Assembly: GCF_039555335.1 (NCBI RefSeq)
Contig: NC_092640.1
Span: forward strand, 35,520,784 to 35,584,783
From: Amphiura filiformis
Lineage: Eukaryota > Echinodermata > Ophiuroidea > Amphilepidida > Amphiuridae
Direction: 5' to 3'
Length of the DNA stretch: 64,000 nucleotides
Shown here piece by piece: positions 11,198-23,262 of this stretch (position 1 is its first letter; the number at the start of each line of letters is the position of its first letter). The position numbers and the translations under genes are program-made. The notes below the pieces were generated by a model, which ran no database searches, had not been told where the DNA came from, and saw nothing but the letters and a program-made list of their open reading frames with translations.

Positions 11198-13725
11198 AAG
11201 CGAGCTTCAGACTCCGTATTGTACGTACAATATTGTATGTACAATACTTTTCGTGACGTCAAAAAGTATTACACGTGCAATAAATATACGTGCCACGGCG
11301 AGTTGAATCATATTAAATAAAGCAGTATTCAGACTTTTTATTGTACGTACAATATTGTATGCAACATATCTACATTGTTTAATCTATTGCCATTCTATTT
11401 CCAGTAATGTTTAAGTTCTAACGAATGTTTGATGACCTAAAATCGATAATATATTTCTACTAGATATTACATGTAACATATTATCGATTTTTCGTCATCA
11501 AACATTCGTTAGAACTTAAACATTACTGGAAATAGAATGGCAATAGATTAAATAACGTAGATATGTTGCATACAATATTGTACGTACAATACTCGGAGTC
11601 TGTGGAGCGCTTAACGCGCGATAACCCTGACGGTTCATTGTTTGCTAAATCCAAGCGAGGTCACCAGAAAATCTATGCAAGAGAAATTTCTACTGCTGCT
11701 GATGAAAAATCCTAGAGTGCGTTTGGAGGTTTTTTCTGCACTTTACCAGTAGGCCTAATAAATTCATAAAAAAAATCAAAATCAAATAAAGATTTAGGGC
11801 GAATGTTTTTACTCACTGCTCATCTGATCCACTTTCCCAGGAAACTAAACACCGATACTCCTTAGTTTTTCCCTGACTTTCCAGACATAATTATGAGTAA
11901 ACATCAAATTTAATGTTTACAAAACAATAAAATATAAATGTATATACATTCGTTTGCATTTTGTACATAAATATTAATATTAATAATGTACAAACATTAA
12001 AAAAGTGGCCTAAGAGTATGTCTATTTTTAATCATATACTAATTCCGCCATAACATGCCCAAACATATTTTATATTATTTGAAATCGTGTATGGAACCCA
12101 AATTCCAATCAAAAATAAAAACAAATTTGTTATCAAATACACTAGGCCTATACATTGTATTACAGGAATTTAATAGATGGTGCATTTTAATAAATAAATA
12201 GATTAATACTGGTAATGGACGAGAAATATTTCCACAGAGCCAGTGGATAAAGAAATTAATTAAAATTAAAACAAATTAAATGAGAAAATGAAAGCAAGGA
12301 CATTTTGTGAAGTATTGTTTTAGAATGCGAAGGAGTCCTAAATGTTATCCTGGCCCAGGACACTGATTAATGTAAATTCGATCCTTATAGCATTCAACAT
12401 TTTCAATGTGATTTATGCCTATTTAATAAAATTCCGAAATCTGATGTATCAACGTTGTATCGTGCACAAATTATGATTCGAGACTATTTCATTTGAACAC
12501 GGTTGTATGGATTTCAAAAGATCGGTCATTAATAGATATCGATTAGAGAATTACAGCAAGAGGCTTTGAGGATGCCGTAATGCTCTTGACAATCAACCAA
12601 TCAGAGAGACATATTTCAGAAATATATTCGTAGAATTGAAACTCTTTCAACTCTGAAATATATATTTCAAGTAATCTCGTTTCACATTTAGCAGCACTCT
12701 GGCTTGCAATAAAGCCACGAAGGGGCGGTAATGCTAATGTACGATTTCAGTCAAATATTGATGCAAATATACGATTTCGGTCAACTATTTGGCTATCCTT
12801 TGCCCAAAATTATGATATGTTTATTGGTAACAACAACTCTTAGGAGCGTTTTCGAGTAATTTTAGCGAAATAATGAGGTAAAATAAAAGAAAACCCTCTT
12901 ACAATTTTGGACGCTTAACTGTGGTGTTCTAGGGGAATTAAAATATCACAATTAACAAGTTTAATTCAAAATCGTTGTCCTACAAGCACATGTTAAATGG
13001 CTCGATTCATATTAGGTATAAGTTGGGACATTGTCAGATTGTGTGAACATTACAAATACAAACAATAAGGTTGAAAAAAAAATAGCAATTTAAAAATGAT
13101 TTTAAAAGATCGTCTATTTTGTAGCTTTATGACACTGAATAGACCAAATATCTGCCTCTGGCGAAAAAAAAAAATGTTTTCCATGCTGATTTGTTTTTGT
13201 AACAAGTACCGTATGTCATTTCAAAAAAAAAAAAAAAAAGGCGGATATTACTTTTTAAAAACCTCAACGCATTACTATTAATACGCCTATAATTAATGAA
13301 AAAGTATAGAAGGCGTTGCATCCGGTTCTGATGAGGGGGAGGGGCACAAGCCGTTTTCGGCAGTTTTCCTATGGGATTTTCTAAAATTTCAGATCAAGGA
13401 GGGGGGGGCTTCCGTGACCCTATAACGCTACGGTTACTGCATTAACACGTGTATGGATGTATTGTGATGATCATAAGTAGGCCTATAACATACACCATCA
13501 TAACATGCCTCAACGATATCAATATGTAAAAAGGTGTTGCAAATTCATAACACAGCGTGTTATAATGTAACGAATGCTATGCCAAAACTTTAAAAATATC
13601 AGTATCAATAAAATCAGAACCAGAATAAATACATGGCCTACAAATAATACTTTTAAACTGACTAAATCAATATATGACTAAATATCAGTATAAATGAATC
13701 TCTAAATCAATTAATCAATCAGTAA

Positions 13726-13764
<39 letters not shown>

Positions 13765-14135
13765 ATAGGCCTAAATAGATAAATCTATAAATAAATAAGA
13801 ACTGAATGTGCCATTTATATTATTATTACAATTTTAATATTATTAATATTAGTATTAATATTATTAACTTTAAAAATGTGCCCATTGATTATATAATAAC
13901 TCAAGTACAGTTGAATACAAGAAGACATTAAAAGATGTTCATCATTCCGTGCACTCACTAAATTTACCACTCTTAGAAATTTGGCAACTCCGTATCAATT
14001 AAGCAACAAATGATTGTAGCAAAATATATATTTTCCCGATACATACTATTTATTGCATGTGCAATACTTTTTGACGTCACGAAAAGTATTGTACATACAA
14101 TATTGTACGTACAATACGGAGTCTGAAGCGCGCTT
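11198..14135. mobile_element. 2.9-kb element bounded by 87-bp terminal inverted repeats
   Basis: The left end 11198-11284 and right end 14049-14135 are reverse complements over 87 bp with only a few mismatches (key text CTTCAGACTCCGTATTGTAC). The right end is followed by TTAA (14134-14137 overlaps the end) and the left is preceded by CTAA, a likely decayed TTAA target. The interior has no transposase, contains a nested foldback element (11330-11602) and a short (TAAA)n tract (13724-13767), and is otherwise AT-rich. It looks like a non-autonomous DNA transposon. Confidence 0.75.
11330..11602. mobile_element. Foldback element related to the surrounding TIR element
   Basis: CAGACTTTTTATTGTACG at the left is mirrored by CAATACTCGGAGTCTG at the right. 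The arms match for about 115 bp through a centre near 11462-11475. The outer 45 bp are the same TIR sequence that bounds 11198-14135, so a small family member lies inside or beside a larger one. Confidence 0.8.
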
Positions 14136-14638
14136 AAGTAAAGTGACCTACCACCATTTAGCTGAAATACTAATCTTTCTTAGCATGTAAATTATTTCCG
14201 TCGACAACAAATGAAGCACTTGCCTAAAACTCGTTGAAGCAAAACATTAATCAATGATATTTTTAGGGAGTAATTTTCCAAACCACAATAGCTCTAAGCC
14301 ATTGTGTGTGTCCAAGGCCATACTATTTTTGTATACGCGGCACAGTAGAATAGCTGTTCATTTCACCGATTGCCCTCCCATGTTAATCCAGATGACAAAA
14401 TGTTAATTTAAAGTCTCATTGCAACTGAATTTTTATTTTTACTTTTCGGACCTGGCTTTGAGTAATGGTGACACTTACCATGTTTACAGTAAAAATGAAA
14501 ATTATATTCCAGACACCGTCAAAATGTCAAACTTTTTTTTTGTTTTGTATTGTTTTGAAATAATTAACTGCAGTTCATTTATTCAACCTCATAACAGGAT
14601 CATACTTAAAAAATTTACGATGAATGAACAGACGTTCA
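14136..14638. other. No recognisable feature
   Basis: AT-rich. A 104-codon open frame beginning at 14419 shows no domain, has poor composition and runs into the next MITE, so it is not called as a gene. Confidence 0.5.
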
Positions 14639-14951
14639 TTAAAGGAGTATTTCGTGATCCTATAGGATCCTCTTTTTATGACATTTTTCAGTACATATCC
14701 ACGAAAAAAGCATATTCCCAAAATTTCAGTTGATTCCGATTTTGCGTTTGCGAGTTATGCATGATTATGATTTCGTTCTGGTGCACCAGAATGAAATTCA
14801 AATTTTGCGATATCTTTGCTAAACGAATTAATCTGCAAGAAATATTTTGTACATAAACATTATGTAGCCAGAGTATTCCAGTGATATAAAAATCTCAACT
14901 TTTTTGAGGAAAGTGGGGGATGAGGCTGTGGATCACGAAATGCCCTTTTAA
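14639..14951. mobile_element. TTAA-flanked MITE
   Basis: TTAA (14639-14642) is followed by AGGAGTATTTCGTGATCC. GGATCACGAAATGCCCTT precedes TTAA at 14948-14951. TIRs are about 18 bp with two to three mismatches. Total length is 313 bp with no coding capacity. It is a third member of the TTAA/RG-terminus class in this window. Confidence 0.8.
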
Positions 14952-15863
14952 ATATTGAAAAAACACAAAATTACTCATGCCTAATTTGCATAATAATATC
15001 ATAAATACATAATTAGCTGTAATTACCTAATTTGCATAATTAATTACTTTTTGTGTATTTTTGTTATCAATTGAAAGAACTTTGTATACATATGTGTGCA
15101 AAAAAACCGCACCTTTATATCATGTACGGTTTTCTATTGGCATCAATTTTGCATATTAATTAGCTGAACTTGGTCATTTTTTGAGATTTAATTTATCTGC
15201 AGATTGGCCGAAATTGCTAAAATAGTATATTTGGTTAATTTATTATAATTGTTCAATGATAGATTTTTAAATTTTGTTTTCTGTAACGAAGTCAGGAAAG
15301 ATAGGCATTTAACATGTGATATTTAAATTAACGCTGCTTTTCAAGCAAGCGTCCAAATAAACCTTCAAAATCTCGAAATGTGCCAATTTTGTCATTACAG
15401 CCATTTGTGGCTAAGATTTCATTCCATCTACGAGCATCTTTAAATTGACACTACATCACAATGCATTGACCGATTTCAATTCTGTTTTTTGATTTTTGAT
15501 GCTTTAATAAAGCTCAATAATGTAGGAACATTAAATAATGTGTTTTTGCTGCAATTATTTTTGAGGTGATATGTCTACTTATAGGTATGAGATGTTCATG
15601 ATGGCAATCTTGACCTACAAAAAGGACATTATGAGATGTTGACAATCTCCCAAAAAGGACATTTCATCCTTTTGAGTAAATGTTGACTTTATTGATGTGT
15701 GACTAATTAGGTGTTCATACACAGTCCCTGGTATTATATAATACTGTGTGATTGTATAATAGGTAATTCAATGACCATCCAGACTACAGGCATAGTAGCT
15801 TCACACCAATGCCAAAACAGAAGGCCAATTTCAGGCTATTCCAGGCTATGTCAACATTAGTGT
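14952..15863. other. AT-rich stretch without genes
   Basis: It contains repeated TAATTTGCATAAT-like words (14975-15045 and near 15160) and two AAAAAGGACATT words (15617-15665). Nothing larger is supported. Confidence 0.4.
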
Positions 15864-17005
15864 ATTTTATTTATTTATTTATTTTATTTATTATGCTTCA
15901 TCACTGGCTCATATACAATTACAAAGATAAATATATTATATAAATATTGCACATACTAATAATCAAGACAAAGTAAAGAATAAAATGCCAGCGAAAAGAA
16001 TGGGACAAACGGGTGCAAAATCACCTCTAGGACCATCCCACCTTTCGATTTTTGAAAACAAATTATTGGGAAAAAAACCCATCACAGCCCCATCCCAAAT
16101 TAAATAAGCCTGCAATTCGAGCATCTGCAGTAAGAGCTCCAAGAGCATGTTTTCAAAGAACAAAAATTTTGAGTAAAATGAGAATTCAAAATTCAACCAC
16201 CCCGGATTTGAAGGAAGAAAAGGAACCGGCTGTCCTTGTAGACAAAGGCATCTGATTCCAAAGCTGCACAATGCGATTAAAATAAAAAGTCATATGCGCT
16301 TCGGTTTTGCAACGTTGAATTTTGAGTTTAAATGGATCAGAAGATAATCTAGTGGTGGGATGGTCCTTCCCATTCCCTTGGCTGAATTTAACATAATTAT
16401 TGACATTAATATCATAGTGACCCTCCCTACATCTGTAAAAAAATCACTTTTGTCTCTCCTGAGAGTAAGGGGAAGTAAGTCCAAATTGGTAAGCCTCTCC
16501 TTATAATCCTGATCAGGATAATGTAAAATGAATTTGGTAGCTCGTCTTTGGACTCCTTCCAACATTTGGATGTTATGTTTGGATGTACCGCTCCAAAGAC
16601 AGCTACCATACTCAAGATCACTCCTGATCAGGGAACTATAAAGAGTTCTGGTAACTTTTACTGGGGCATTGAACCCTATACTGTACGCATGATCATGCCC
16701 ATCTTACGATTGCATTTTTTGACAACTAAACTTGTGCCCAGACAAGTTTAGTTGATATGCATGATATGTCGACACCCAAATCTTTGATGGTATCAATTTT
16801 ACTGAGAGTTGTGCCATTCATATTGTAATCAAACAGGACGGGTTTCCTGCATCTTGTCAAGGAAATGACCTGGCATTTGGAAGGTGAAAATTAAGCTCCC
16901 AGGTATTACTCCAATTGACTAGTGCATTTAAGTCTGACTGAAGCTGCTCACAATCTGAAGGTTTTTTTACATTAATAAAACACTTAGCATCGTCGGCAAA
17001 TAAAG
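15864..17005 (-). pseudogene. 5'-truncated, decayed non-LTR retrotransposon (reverse transcriptase 3' half)
   Basis: Read on the - strand, the sequence starts inside a reverse transcriptase at the catalytic FADDAKC motif (16980-17000). It then gives DLNALVNWSNTWELNFH, DLEYGSCLWSG near 16590-16625, and LEGVQRRATKFIL...RLTNLDLLPLTLRR (16430-16565), the usual C-terminal region of jockey/CR1-like LINEs. The last coding text is near 16190-16270 in a different frame, so frameshifts are present. The 3' end is a TAAA-type tail seen on the + strand as TTTATTTATTTATTT (15866-15893). It is a dead insertion truncated at its 5' end. Confidence 0.85.
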
Positions 17006-17615
17006 CAATCTTAGAATATTGTGTATTGTGTTGGCGTGAAAAGTTTTAGCATGCAAGTGCGCTGCTAGTGCCTTTGAAACTAATTAACATAATTTGACAC
17101 CCTTAACGTAAACAAAAACAAAATTGGACGTTTTATTGGGGTGCGGACAACTTTACTCTACGCAACGCAAAAATCCGTTTTCCGAAATAATATAAAACGT
17201 AGTTTTTAGCCTTACCAATTCGAAAAACTCAGTAATTTATTATAGATGATTAATATAAGTGTGTCTTGGCCCACAGTGGTCAGTGAATTCCTGTCAAGTA
17301 TGCTGAGACTTGTGTGATCGTGAATGTACATAGGGCACTAAGCACTGTGCCTTTAGTTCCACAGCAACAACTAATTTGTTAAAGTAATTTCTATCCAATT
17401 TCCCCATAGTTTAACTTGAAAACAGGTAGAAATGGGTTAAGTCCATTGACATTTGAGAGCTTATTTTGAAAATTGGCGACAATTTAAATGATTGACTATA
17501 ATTATTGAAATAATTAAATAGTTAATACTTTGTGTCTAAAACTGAATGCATACAGAATATACAATATTAAGATAAATTTATTTCCATAATCCGCATATTT
17601 AAACTACTAAAAAGA
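17006..17615. other. AT-rich stretch without genes
   Basis: No coding region, repeat partner or motif was recognised between the truncated LINE and the mariner-like element. Confidence 0.45.
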
Positions 17616-17617
17616 TA

Positions 17618-18625
17618 CAGGGTGTCCCAAAAAAAGAGGCCCCTCATTTTGCCCTCTATTTCTCCTATTTCTGACAAGTTTATTAAATATATTTTGGTAT
17701 GTAAAGAAACCTTTAATCGTTAGCTTTAATAAACCAAAACAACTATTTCAATCGGCTCACAACTTTTGAAGATATGCCCTTTTGAATAAAAGTACCCGTT
17801 TTTCACTCTGTCCACGGATAGCAAACAGAGTGGTTGGGATGGTTCATACTATGGAGTGGCCTGCACGATCACCAGACCTCACACCACTTGATTTTTTTCC
17901 TTTGGGGCAAAATTCAAGATCTTCGCAAACGTATTACTGGCGCACAAGGATGGTACGCAACGCAATTGATGTAATAAGGATCAGGGCTAAAACTATTATT
18001 CGCCATGGAGGCAACCAGGTAGAGGGCCGTGCAACACAGTGAACTCGCTTCAGAAGAACCAAAGACAAACCAAACAGACTTTTAGGGATACCCTTTATCC
18101 TAAAAAGAGAAATGACTTATGTTGTATATAAATAAAAAAAGAAGCAAGAAACAACAAAGTAAGAATGTAAGAAACATAATAAAACAAAAAGGCATAAATA
18201 ACCAAGAAAAAAATAAGTAGTTGCAAGTAAAGCAAAAGATGTCCCATTCGGCATCCATTTTACACACAAACTAATGACACTATTAACAAAATCCATTGCC
18301 CATAAACCCACCGGTAAAGCCCATTCCATTTTTAAATTATTTTATAAAGTTATCATTGAGGAATGTTTGATATTCATGTATGGTATGTTACTCCTTTTCA
18401 ATCTTTCAAGTAGCCAAACCTTCTCCGTGGACAGAGTGAAAAACGGGTACATTTCTTTAAAAGAGCATATCTTCAAAAGTTGTGAGCCGATTGATATAAT
18501 TGTTTTGGTTTATTAAAGCTAACGACTCAAGGTTTTTATACATACTAAAATATATTTGATCAACTTTTCAGAAATAGGAGAAAAAGAGGGCGCAATGAGG
18601 GGCCTCTTTTTTTTGGGACACCCTG
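17618..18625 (+). mobile_element. mariner-like element with ~200-bp inverted ends
   Basis: It is flanked by TA dinucleotides (17616-17617 and 18626-18627). The ends begin CAGGGTGTCCCAAAAAAA and are inverted repeats extending about 200 bp, through GTGAAAAACGGGTAC-type text. TA target and CAGGGTGTCCC ends are typical of Tc1/mariner elements. Only a remnant of transposase remains (see 17782-18042), so the element is non-autonomous. Confidence 0.88.
17782..18042 (+). pseudogene. mariner transposase C-terminal remnant
   Basis: The frame contains EWPARSPDLTPLDFF, the conserved region of mariner-type DDE/D transposases just before the last catalytic acid, at about 17850-17896. After it the frame breaks: the expected LWG and following helix text continue in another frame (IQDLRKRITGAQG). 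The N-terminal DNA-binding domain and the first two catalytic acids are absent. It lies between the inverted ends of the enclosing element, as expected for its own degraded transposase. Confidence 0.8.
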
Positions 18626-18627
18626 TA

Positions 18628-19404
18628 TAATAATACTGTTATAAGCATGGAGGAGATGGCCAAAAGGCGAATGAGGCTAGATGTTTATGTAGTCACCCCT
18701 TCAAGAAAAGAAAGTTAACAAATACATGTAAGGCTTTGATATAAGTGGTGCAATTGCATCCCATATGCATGTTCTCCTCGGGAGTGTGAAAACGTCCAAG
18801 ACATTCACTTGAAGAAGACTGCAAAACCCATGGGAAATATAAATGCGAGTATTGGATTCCTTGACTTAATTTCTAATAAGATCAATGTATTAATATTAAG
18901 AAATGCACAGAAGTTTTTGAGTTAGATGGCTAAAACTGGGTGGCGTTAAACACGGTTGGTTGATGACATGCAGAACTGTATTTGTTTTGAACACTGAAAT
19001 CTTGTTTGCATCTTTACAACGGGTAGACACTCGTATAATGGCATTAACATATCATAAAAATTAGTAACATATAGCAAGGAAATTTTCTATCTACTTTTTA
19101 TCATGATGAAATGAAGGGAATGATTCATATTATTTGGCTAACTTTAATTAAAGATATATGTAAGTAGCGCCCTCAATTTGCACTTAAATAGACAGTTTAT
19201 AGAATAAATGTTACCACAAAAAGGCAGAAAAAGATAAGATAAACTAGAAACCACAGTTGTGTTTGACCAAACACGAATATCTATGCCCGTGACCACACCT
19301 AACCCCCTTCCCCTATTCACAAACGAAAACTTGGTGAGCACCATGTGAAACCCCTTGTTTTAAATTTTCATTTGATATACATGTAATGCTCATAACACTA
19401 GACT
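18628..19404. other. No recognisable feature
   Basis: AT-rich; no convincing open frame, repeat partner or RNA gene. Confidence 0.45.
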
Positions 19405-19965
19405 GGCCCACACTCTCACTCTCTCTAATACCCTACCAAGCCTTCACTCTCATTTATACCCCACCAGACCATCACTCTCTCTAAAACACCACCAGACTGG
19501 ACCACACTCTCTCTGATACCCCCCCACCAGACCCTCACTCTCTCTTATACTCCACCAGACACTCACTCGCTCTAAAACACCACCAGGCTGACCCATACTC
19601 TCTCTAATACCCCACCAAGCCTTCACTCTCTCTTATACTCCACTATACACTCACTCTCTCTAAAACACCACCAGACTGGCCCACACTCTCTTATACCCTA
19701 CCAAGCCTTCACTCTCTCTTATACTCCACCAGACCATCACTCTCTCTAAAACACCACCAGACTGGACCACACTCTCTAATACCCCACCAGACCCTCACTC
19801 TCTTATACTCCACCAGACACTCACTCGCTCTAAAACACCACCAGGCTGACCCATACTCTCTCTAATACCCCACCAAGCCTTAACTCTCTCTTATACTCCA
19901 CTATACACGCACTCTCTCTAAAACACCACCAGACTGGCCCACACTCTCTCTTATACCCTACCAAG

Positions 19966-20042
<77 letters not shown>

Positions 20043-20195
20043 ACTCCACCAGACACTCACTCGCTCTAAAACACCACCAGACTGGCCCACACTCTCTAAT
20101 ACACTACTAAGCATTCACTCTCTCTTATACCCCATCAGACCCTCACTCTCTCTTAAACACCACCAGACTTGACCACACTCTCTCTTATACCCCAC
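19405..20195. repeat. Compound minisatellite with (CT)n core
   Basis: Variant units of CACTCTCTCTNATACxCCACCAGxC and CTAAAACACCACCAGRCTG repeat across about 790 bp, with a higher-order period seen by comparing 19430-19680 with 19680-19970. A pure CT run lies at 19972-20039. The Arg-Glu repeat open frame on the minus strand is an artefact of this tract. Confidence 0.88.
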
Positions 20196-20419
20196 CCCTT
20201 AACCAACCACACCCCTTGTCAAATCATGACTACCTATTGAGGTGGTCCAAGGAACCAAAATCAAAATGCCTACACATTCCCTTTTAAGGGAGTTTTTGTC
20301 AAGTGATCAGTTTCCTTGACGTACGATTCAGGCCGTTATCATTGCAAATACAGGTAGCTAACAAAATGCGGCCTATTGCGCTACACTGTGTTAATAGTTC
20401 GTACCTAATTTGCAGTTTA

Positions 20420-20905
20420 AAGCCTTTGAACTTTGACCTCTGGGGTTGCGGCTACCACCGAATACATCTAGGGTTATGGGCCATCATTTTACACATATTG
20501 CTCCCTGTAGCCCATGACCTTTGACCTCTGGGGTCGACGTTACTGCAGAAAATATTTAAGGGTCATGGGTCATCATTGTACGAAGCATGAACCCTGAGGG
20601 CGCTATAGTTCTTGAACTAAAGCGGTTTAAAAAATATTGCCCCCTGTAGCCTGTGACCTTTGACCTCTGGGGTCGAGGCTACCATAAGTTACTTTTAGGG
20701 ATCATGGGCCATCATTATACTAAGTATGAACCCTGAGGGCGCTATAGTTCTTGAGCTAGAGCTGTTTGAAATTTTACACATATTGCCCCCTGTAGCCCAT
20801 GACCTTTGACCTCTGGGGTCGGGGTACCCTAGGATGTTTCTGGGGGTCATGGGCCATCATTGCACCAAGTATGGGCCCCGAGGCTACTTAAGTTCTTGAG
20901 CTAGA
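20420..20905 (+). repeat. Tandem ~140-bp repeat carrying DR1 nuclear-receptor sites
   Basis: About three units share TATTGCYCCCTGTAGCC, TGACCTTTGACCTCTGGGGT, CATGGGYCATCATT and CCCTGAGGGCGCTATAG. Each unit contains TGACCTTTGACCT, a perfect direct repeat of the nuclear-receptor half-site with one-base spacing, at 20515, 20654 and 20800; a one-mismatch version lies at 20427. A related copy is at 28700-29300. Confidence 0.8.
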
Positions 20906-20974
20906 GGAGAGCAAAGGACTGATCTTGAGAAGGAGAAGACGGAGAAGCCGAAGACTAAACACAACAAATACAAT

Positions 20975-21318
20975 ATCTATGCCCCGTTGCACGGGCATAG
21001 ATAAAAATAAAATAAATGTATATATTTATATAGCGCTTTATACCGGAAACAGCCTCAAAGCGCTTTACATTTATTCCACCGTCATTAGAATATGTCGGAA
21101 CCACGTTTGCTGCCTACAAATGGCACAGGGTTCATCAGTACAACGACTGCGACTACCCCTAACAGCTTCCCATTGTACCTGGGTGGGGTGTGGCAAGGGA
21201 GGCAAAGTGCCTTGTCCAAGGGCGCAACACGTTTGGTGGGACGGGGACTCGAACCCACACACGTCAAGTAAGCTCTCAGATATAAGTCCAAGGCCGTAAA
21301 CACTGAGCCACCGTGTCC
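20975..21318 (-). mobile_element. tRNA-derived SINE
   Basis: On the - strand the element starts with a tRNA-like head: GGTGGCTCAGTG (A box, about 21302-21313) and GGTTCGAGTCC (B box, 21245-21255), 47 bp apart as in tRNA genes. The body ends with AAAGCGCTTTATA-like text and an AT-rich tail with TATTTATTTTATTTTTATC. A 10-bp hairpin (ATCTATGCCC/GGGCATAGAT, 20975-21002) sits at its 3' edge. The acceptor stem does not pair properly, so this is a SINE rather than a tRNA gene. Confidence 0.72.
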
Positions 21319-21457
21319 TCTAAGATGAAAAATTTGATTAAGAAAATAAAATCTAAGTTAAAAATAGCTAAGAAAACTTATATTAGTGTGATAGGCTAGC
21401 TGCTGGTATTATTTAAATGTCTAGAATTGCAAATTATGCAATGTTTTCTTAGAAACA

Positions 21458-22785
21458 TTAAGGGGTGGGGTATGAACGTTTATTTATTGTGGGACATTAG
21501 AGCACATCAGACATATTTAATTGCATTCTGAATACGAAGTTCTGAAATGAAGTAGCAAACCTTTTTAAAAAATTGTGTGAACATGGCCTTAGGCTTGTAT
21601 TTGGCCAATGTTGCAATCAAAATTTTAGTTTTCAAATGTGTTTATATAATTGAAATGCTGATGAAATTTCTTACTGTATCAATTTTAGTGTGTTAAAAAT
21701 CTTCGATTGTTTTATAATTTGAGAAATATGTTTATTTAATTCAAATACTAAATGATGAATTTTCTTGTTATGTAAATTCTATTGTGTCATAAATCTTAAA
21801 CTATGTAAATTATTTAGTTTCCAAAACATGTCTTTTATGCTGTATTTTGGCAAGTATAATGGAAATCTGAAATCTGAAATTTCTTTCTTGAAAAAATTCT
21901 GAATTCTGAATTTTATATTTGATAAAAACAATTTGTAGTTAAATTTGATGCGCTGTGTTGGTTATGTATTTTATAATATGTATTTTATAATATGTAAAAT
22001 ATGGGTTAGTTTCCCCATTTTAAATTCATGATTGTGTATGCTTATATATTTATGTATCCTATGTATTTAAATATTTTGTTTCATTATTTTAAGGTATTTT
22101 ACTGTATTTTTATGTAACTCCTGGGCCTCATGGAAGAACAGAGGATACCTTAAAACATCCACTGAATGAGTAACCCAGGCAAAAGAAGAAATAAAACAAA
22201 ACAAACAAACAAACAAAGAATGTCCTACTGATATCAAATAATTTTGATTTTTTGAAATTCGCAATGTAATACACATTTTATGGCAAATGATTAAAAATTG
22301 ATATTTTTGATATTTAACAGTACTCGAAGTAAAGTTTATAAATCTGATGATTTATACTTAAAGCCGACGATCAATTGAAAATTTTGACCTTTCGTATTGA
22401 AGATATGGATTTTTTCCCAAAACACCAAAAAAATAGGTCTTTTGGGAAAACAAATCCATATCTTCAATATGAAAGGTCAAAATTTTCAATTGATCGTCGG
22501 CTTTTCCTCCGAGCTACATAAATCATTAGATTTATAAAATTTACTTCGAGGACTGTTATTATATCAAAAATGTGAAAAATATAAAATTTTTATAATTTGT
22601 CATAAAATTTGCATTATTTGTCATAAAATTTGCATTATATCGTGAATTTCAAAAACTGAAAATTATTTTATATCAGAAAGACATTCTTCGTACATTCAGA
22701 ATGCAATTCGATATGTTTGATGTGCTCTCGTGTCCCACAAAAAATACTGTCGAAACGCTCAAAACGCTCATTCCAGATCCCTTAA
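21458..22785. mobile_element. TTAA-flanked palindromic element interrupted by a LINE tail
   Basis: The left end is TTAA-GGGGTGGGGTATGAACG and the right end CGCTCATTCCAGATCCC-TTAA. The body has long inverted arms (TGTGGGACATTAGAGCACATCAGACATAT mirrored at about 22700-22740) around a centre near 22415-22445. An intact 674-bp relative is at 42656-43329. By comparison with that copy, 21540-22217 is an insertion. Confidence 0.85.
21540..22217 (+). mobile_element. 5'-truncated LINE 3'-UTR inserted in the TTAA element
   Basis: It is absent from the 42656-43329 relative, where GAATACGAAG continues directly into AATGTCC. The inserted text is T-rich, ends with CTCCTGGGCCTCATGGAAGAAC and an (AAAC)n/(CAAA)n tail at 22195-22216, and the target AAG or GAAG is found on both sides. 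These are the marks of target-primed insertion of a LINE 3' end. Confidence 0.7.
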
Positions 22786-23262
22786 TAAATGTCACATCAA
22801 ACCGTGAAGATTTTGTGGTTGTCAATTTGGACGGTGTGTGTATAGCTACATTTTAACGAAAATCTCATTTAAGACATTAAAGAGCTTGCGATTTCCAAAC
22901 GTACGTTTCAAACGCCCTTGCAGCTATTCAAAATACCATCACATGAGAGTGATTTTGAATAGATACACGGGCGTTTGAAACGTACGTTTGGAAATCACAA
23001 GCTCTCTATTGTTGCGGTGAGCTCTCGATATATTAAGGAGTACAAAATGCGATCTGGTACAAAGAAATAATTATTCATTTACTCAAACCACTTCCTTGAA
23101 ATAGTTTTTGCTATGCAGTTGTGTTGATATTATTCAGCACTAAGTTTTGGATTTGAAAAAAATGTCCTGTTTTGTCAAATGAAGCACATCCAATCTTATT
23201 GCTATAGTTGAAACTTATTGGCAATGAAAATAAACATTTTATATTTATTATAATTAGAGAGG
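22426..23262 (+). repeat. Segmental duplication, copy 1
   Basis: The interval (right half of the TTAA element, a foldback element at 22881-23005 and 240 bp of AT-rich DNA) is repeated nearly base for base at about 25515-26345, 3.1 kb downstream. In both places it runs directly into the 324-bp satellite. Confidence 0.9.
22881..23005. repeat. Foldback hairpin
   Basis: AGAGCTTGCGATTTCCAAAC and its complement flank CGTACGTTTCAAACGCCC and its inverse; arms are about 37 bp, followed by a second inner pair (CTATTCAAAAT/ATTTTGAATAG). The copy at 25975-26098 is part of the segmental duplication. Confidence 0.8.

Noticed and set aside
19830-20114. Arg-Glu repeat open frame
   Set aside because: Produced by the (CT)n run inside the minisatellite.
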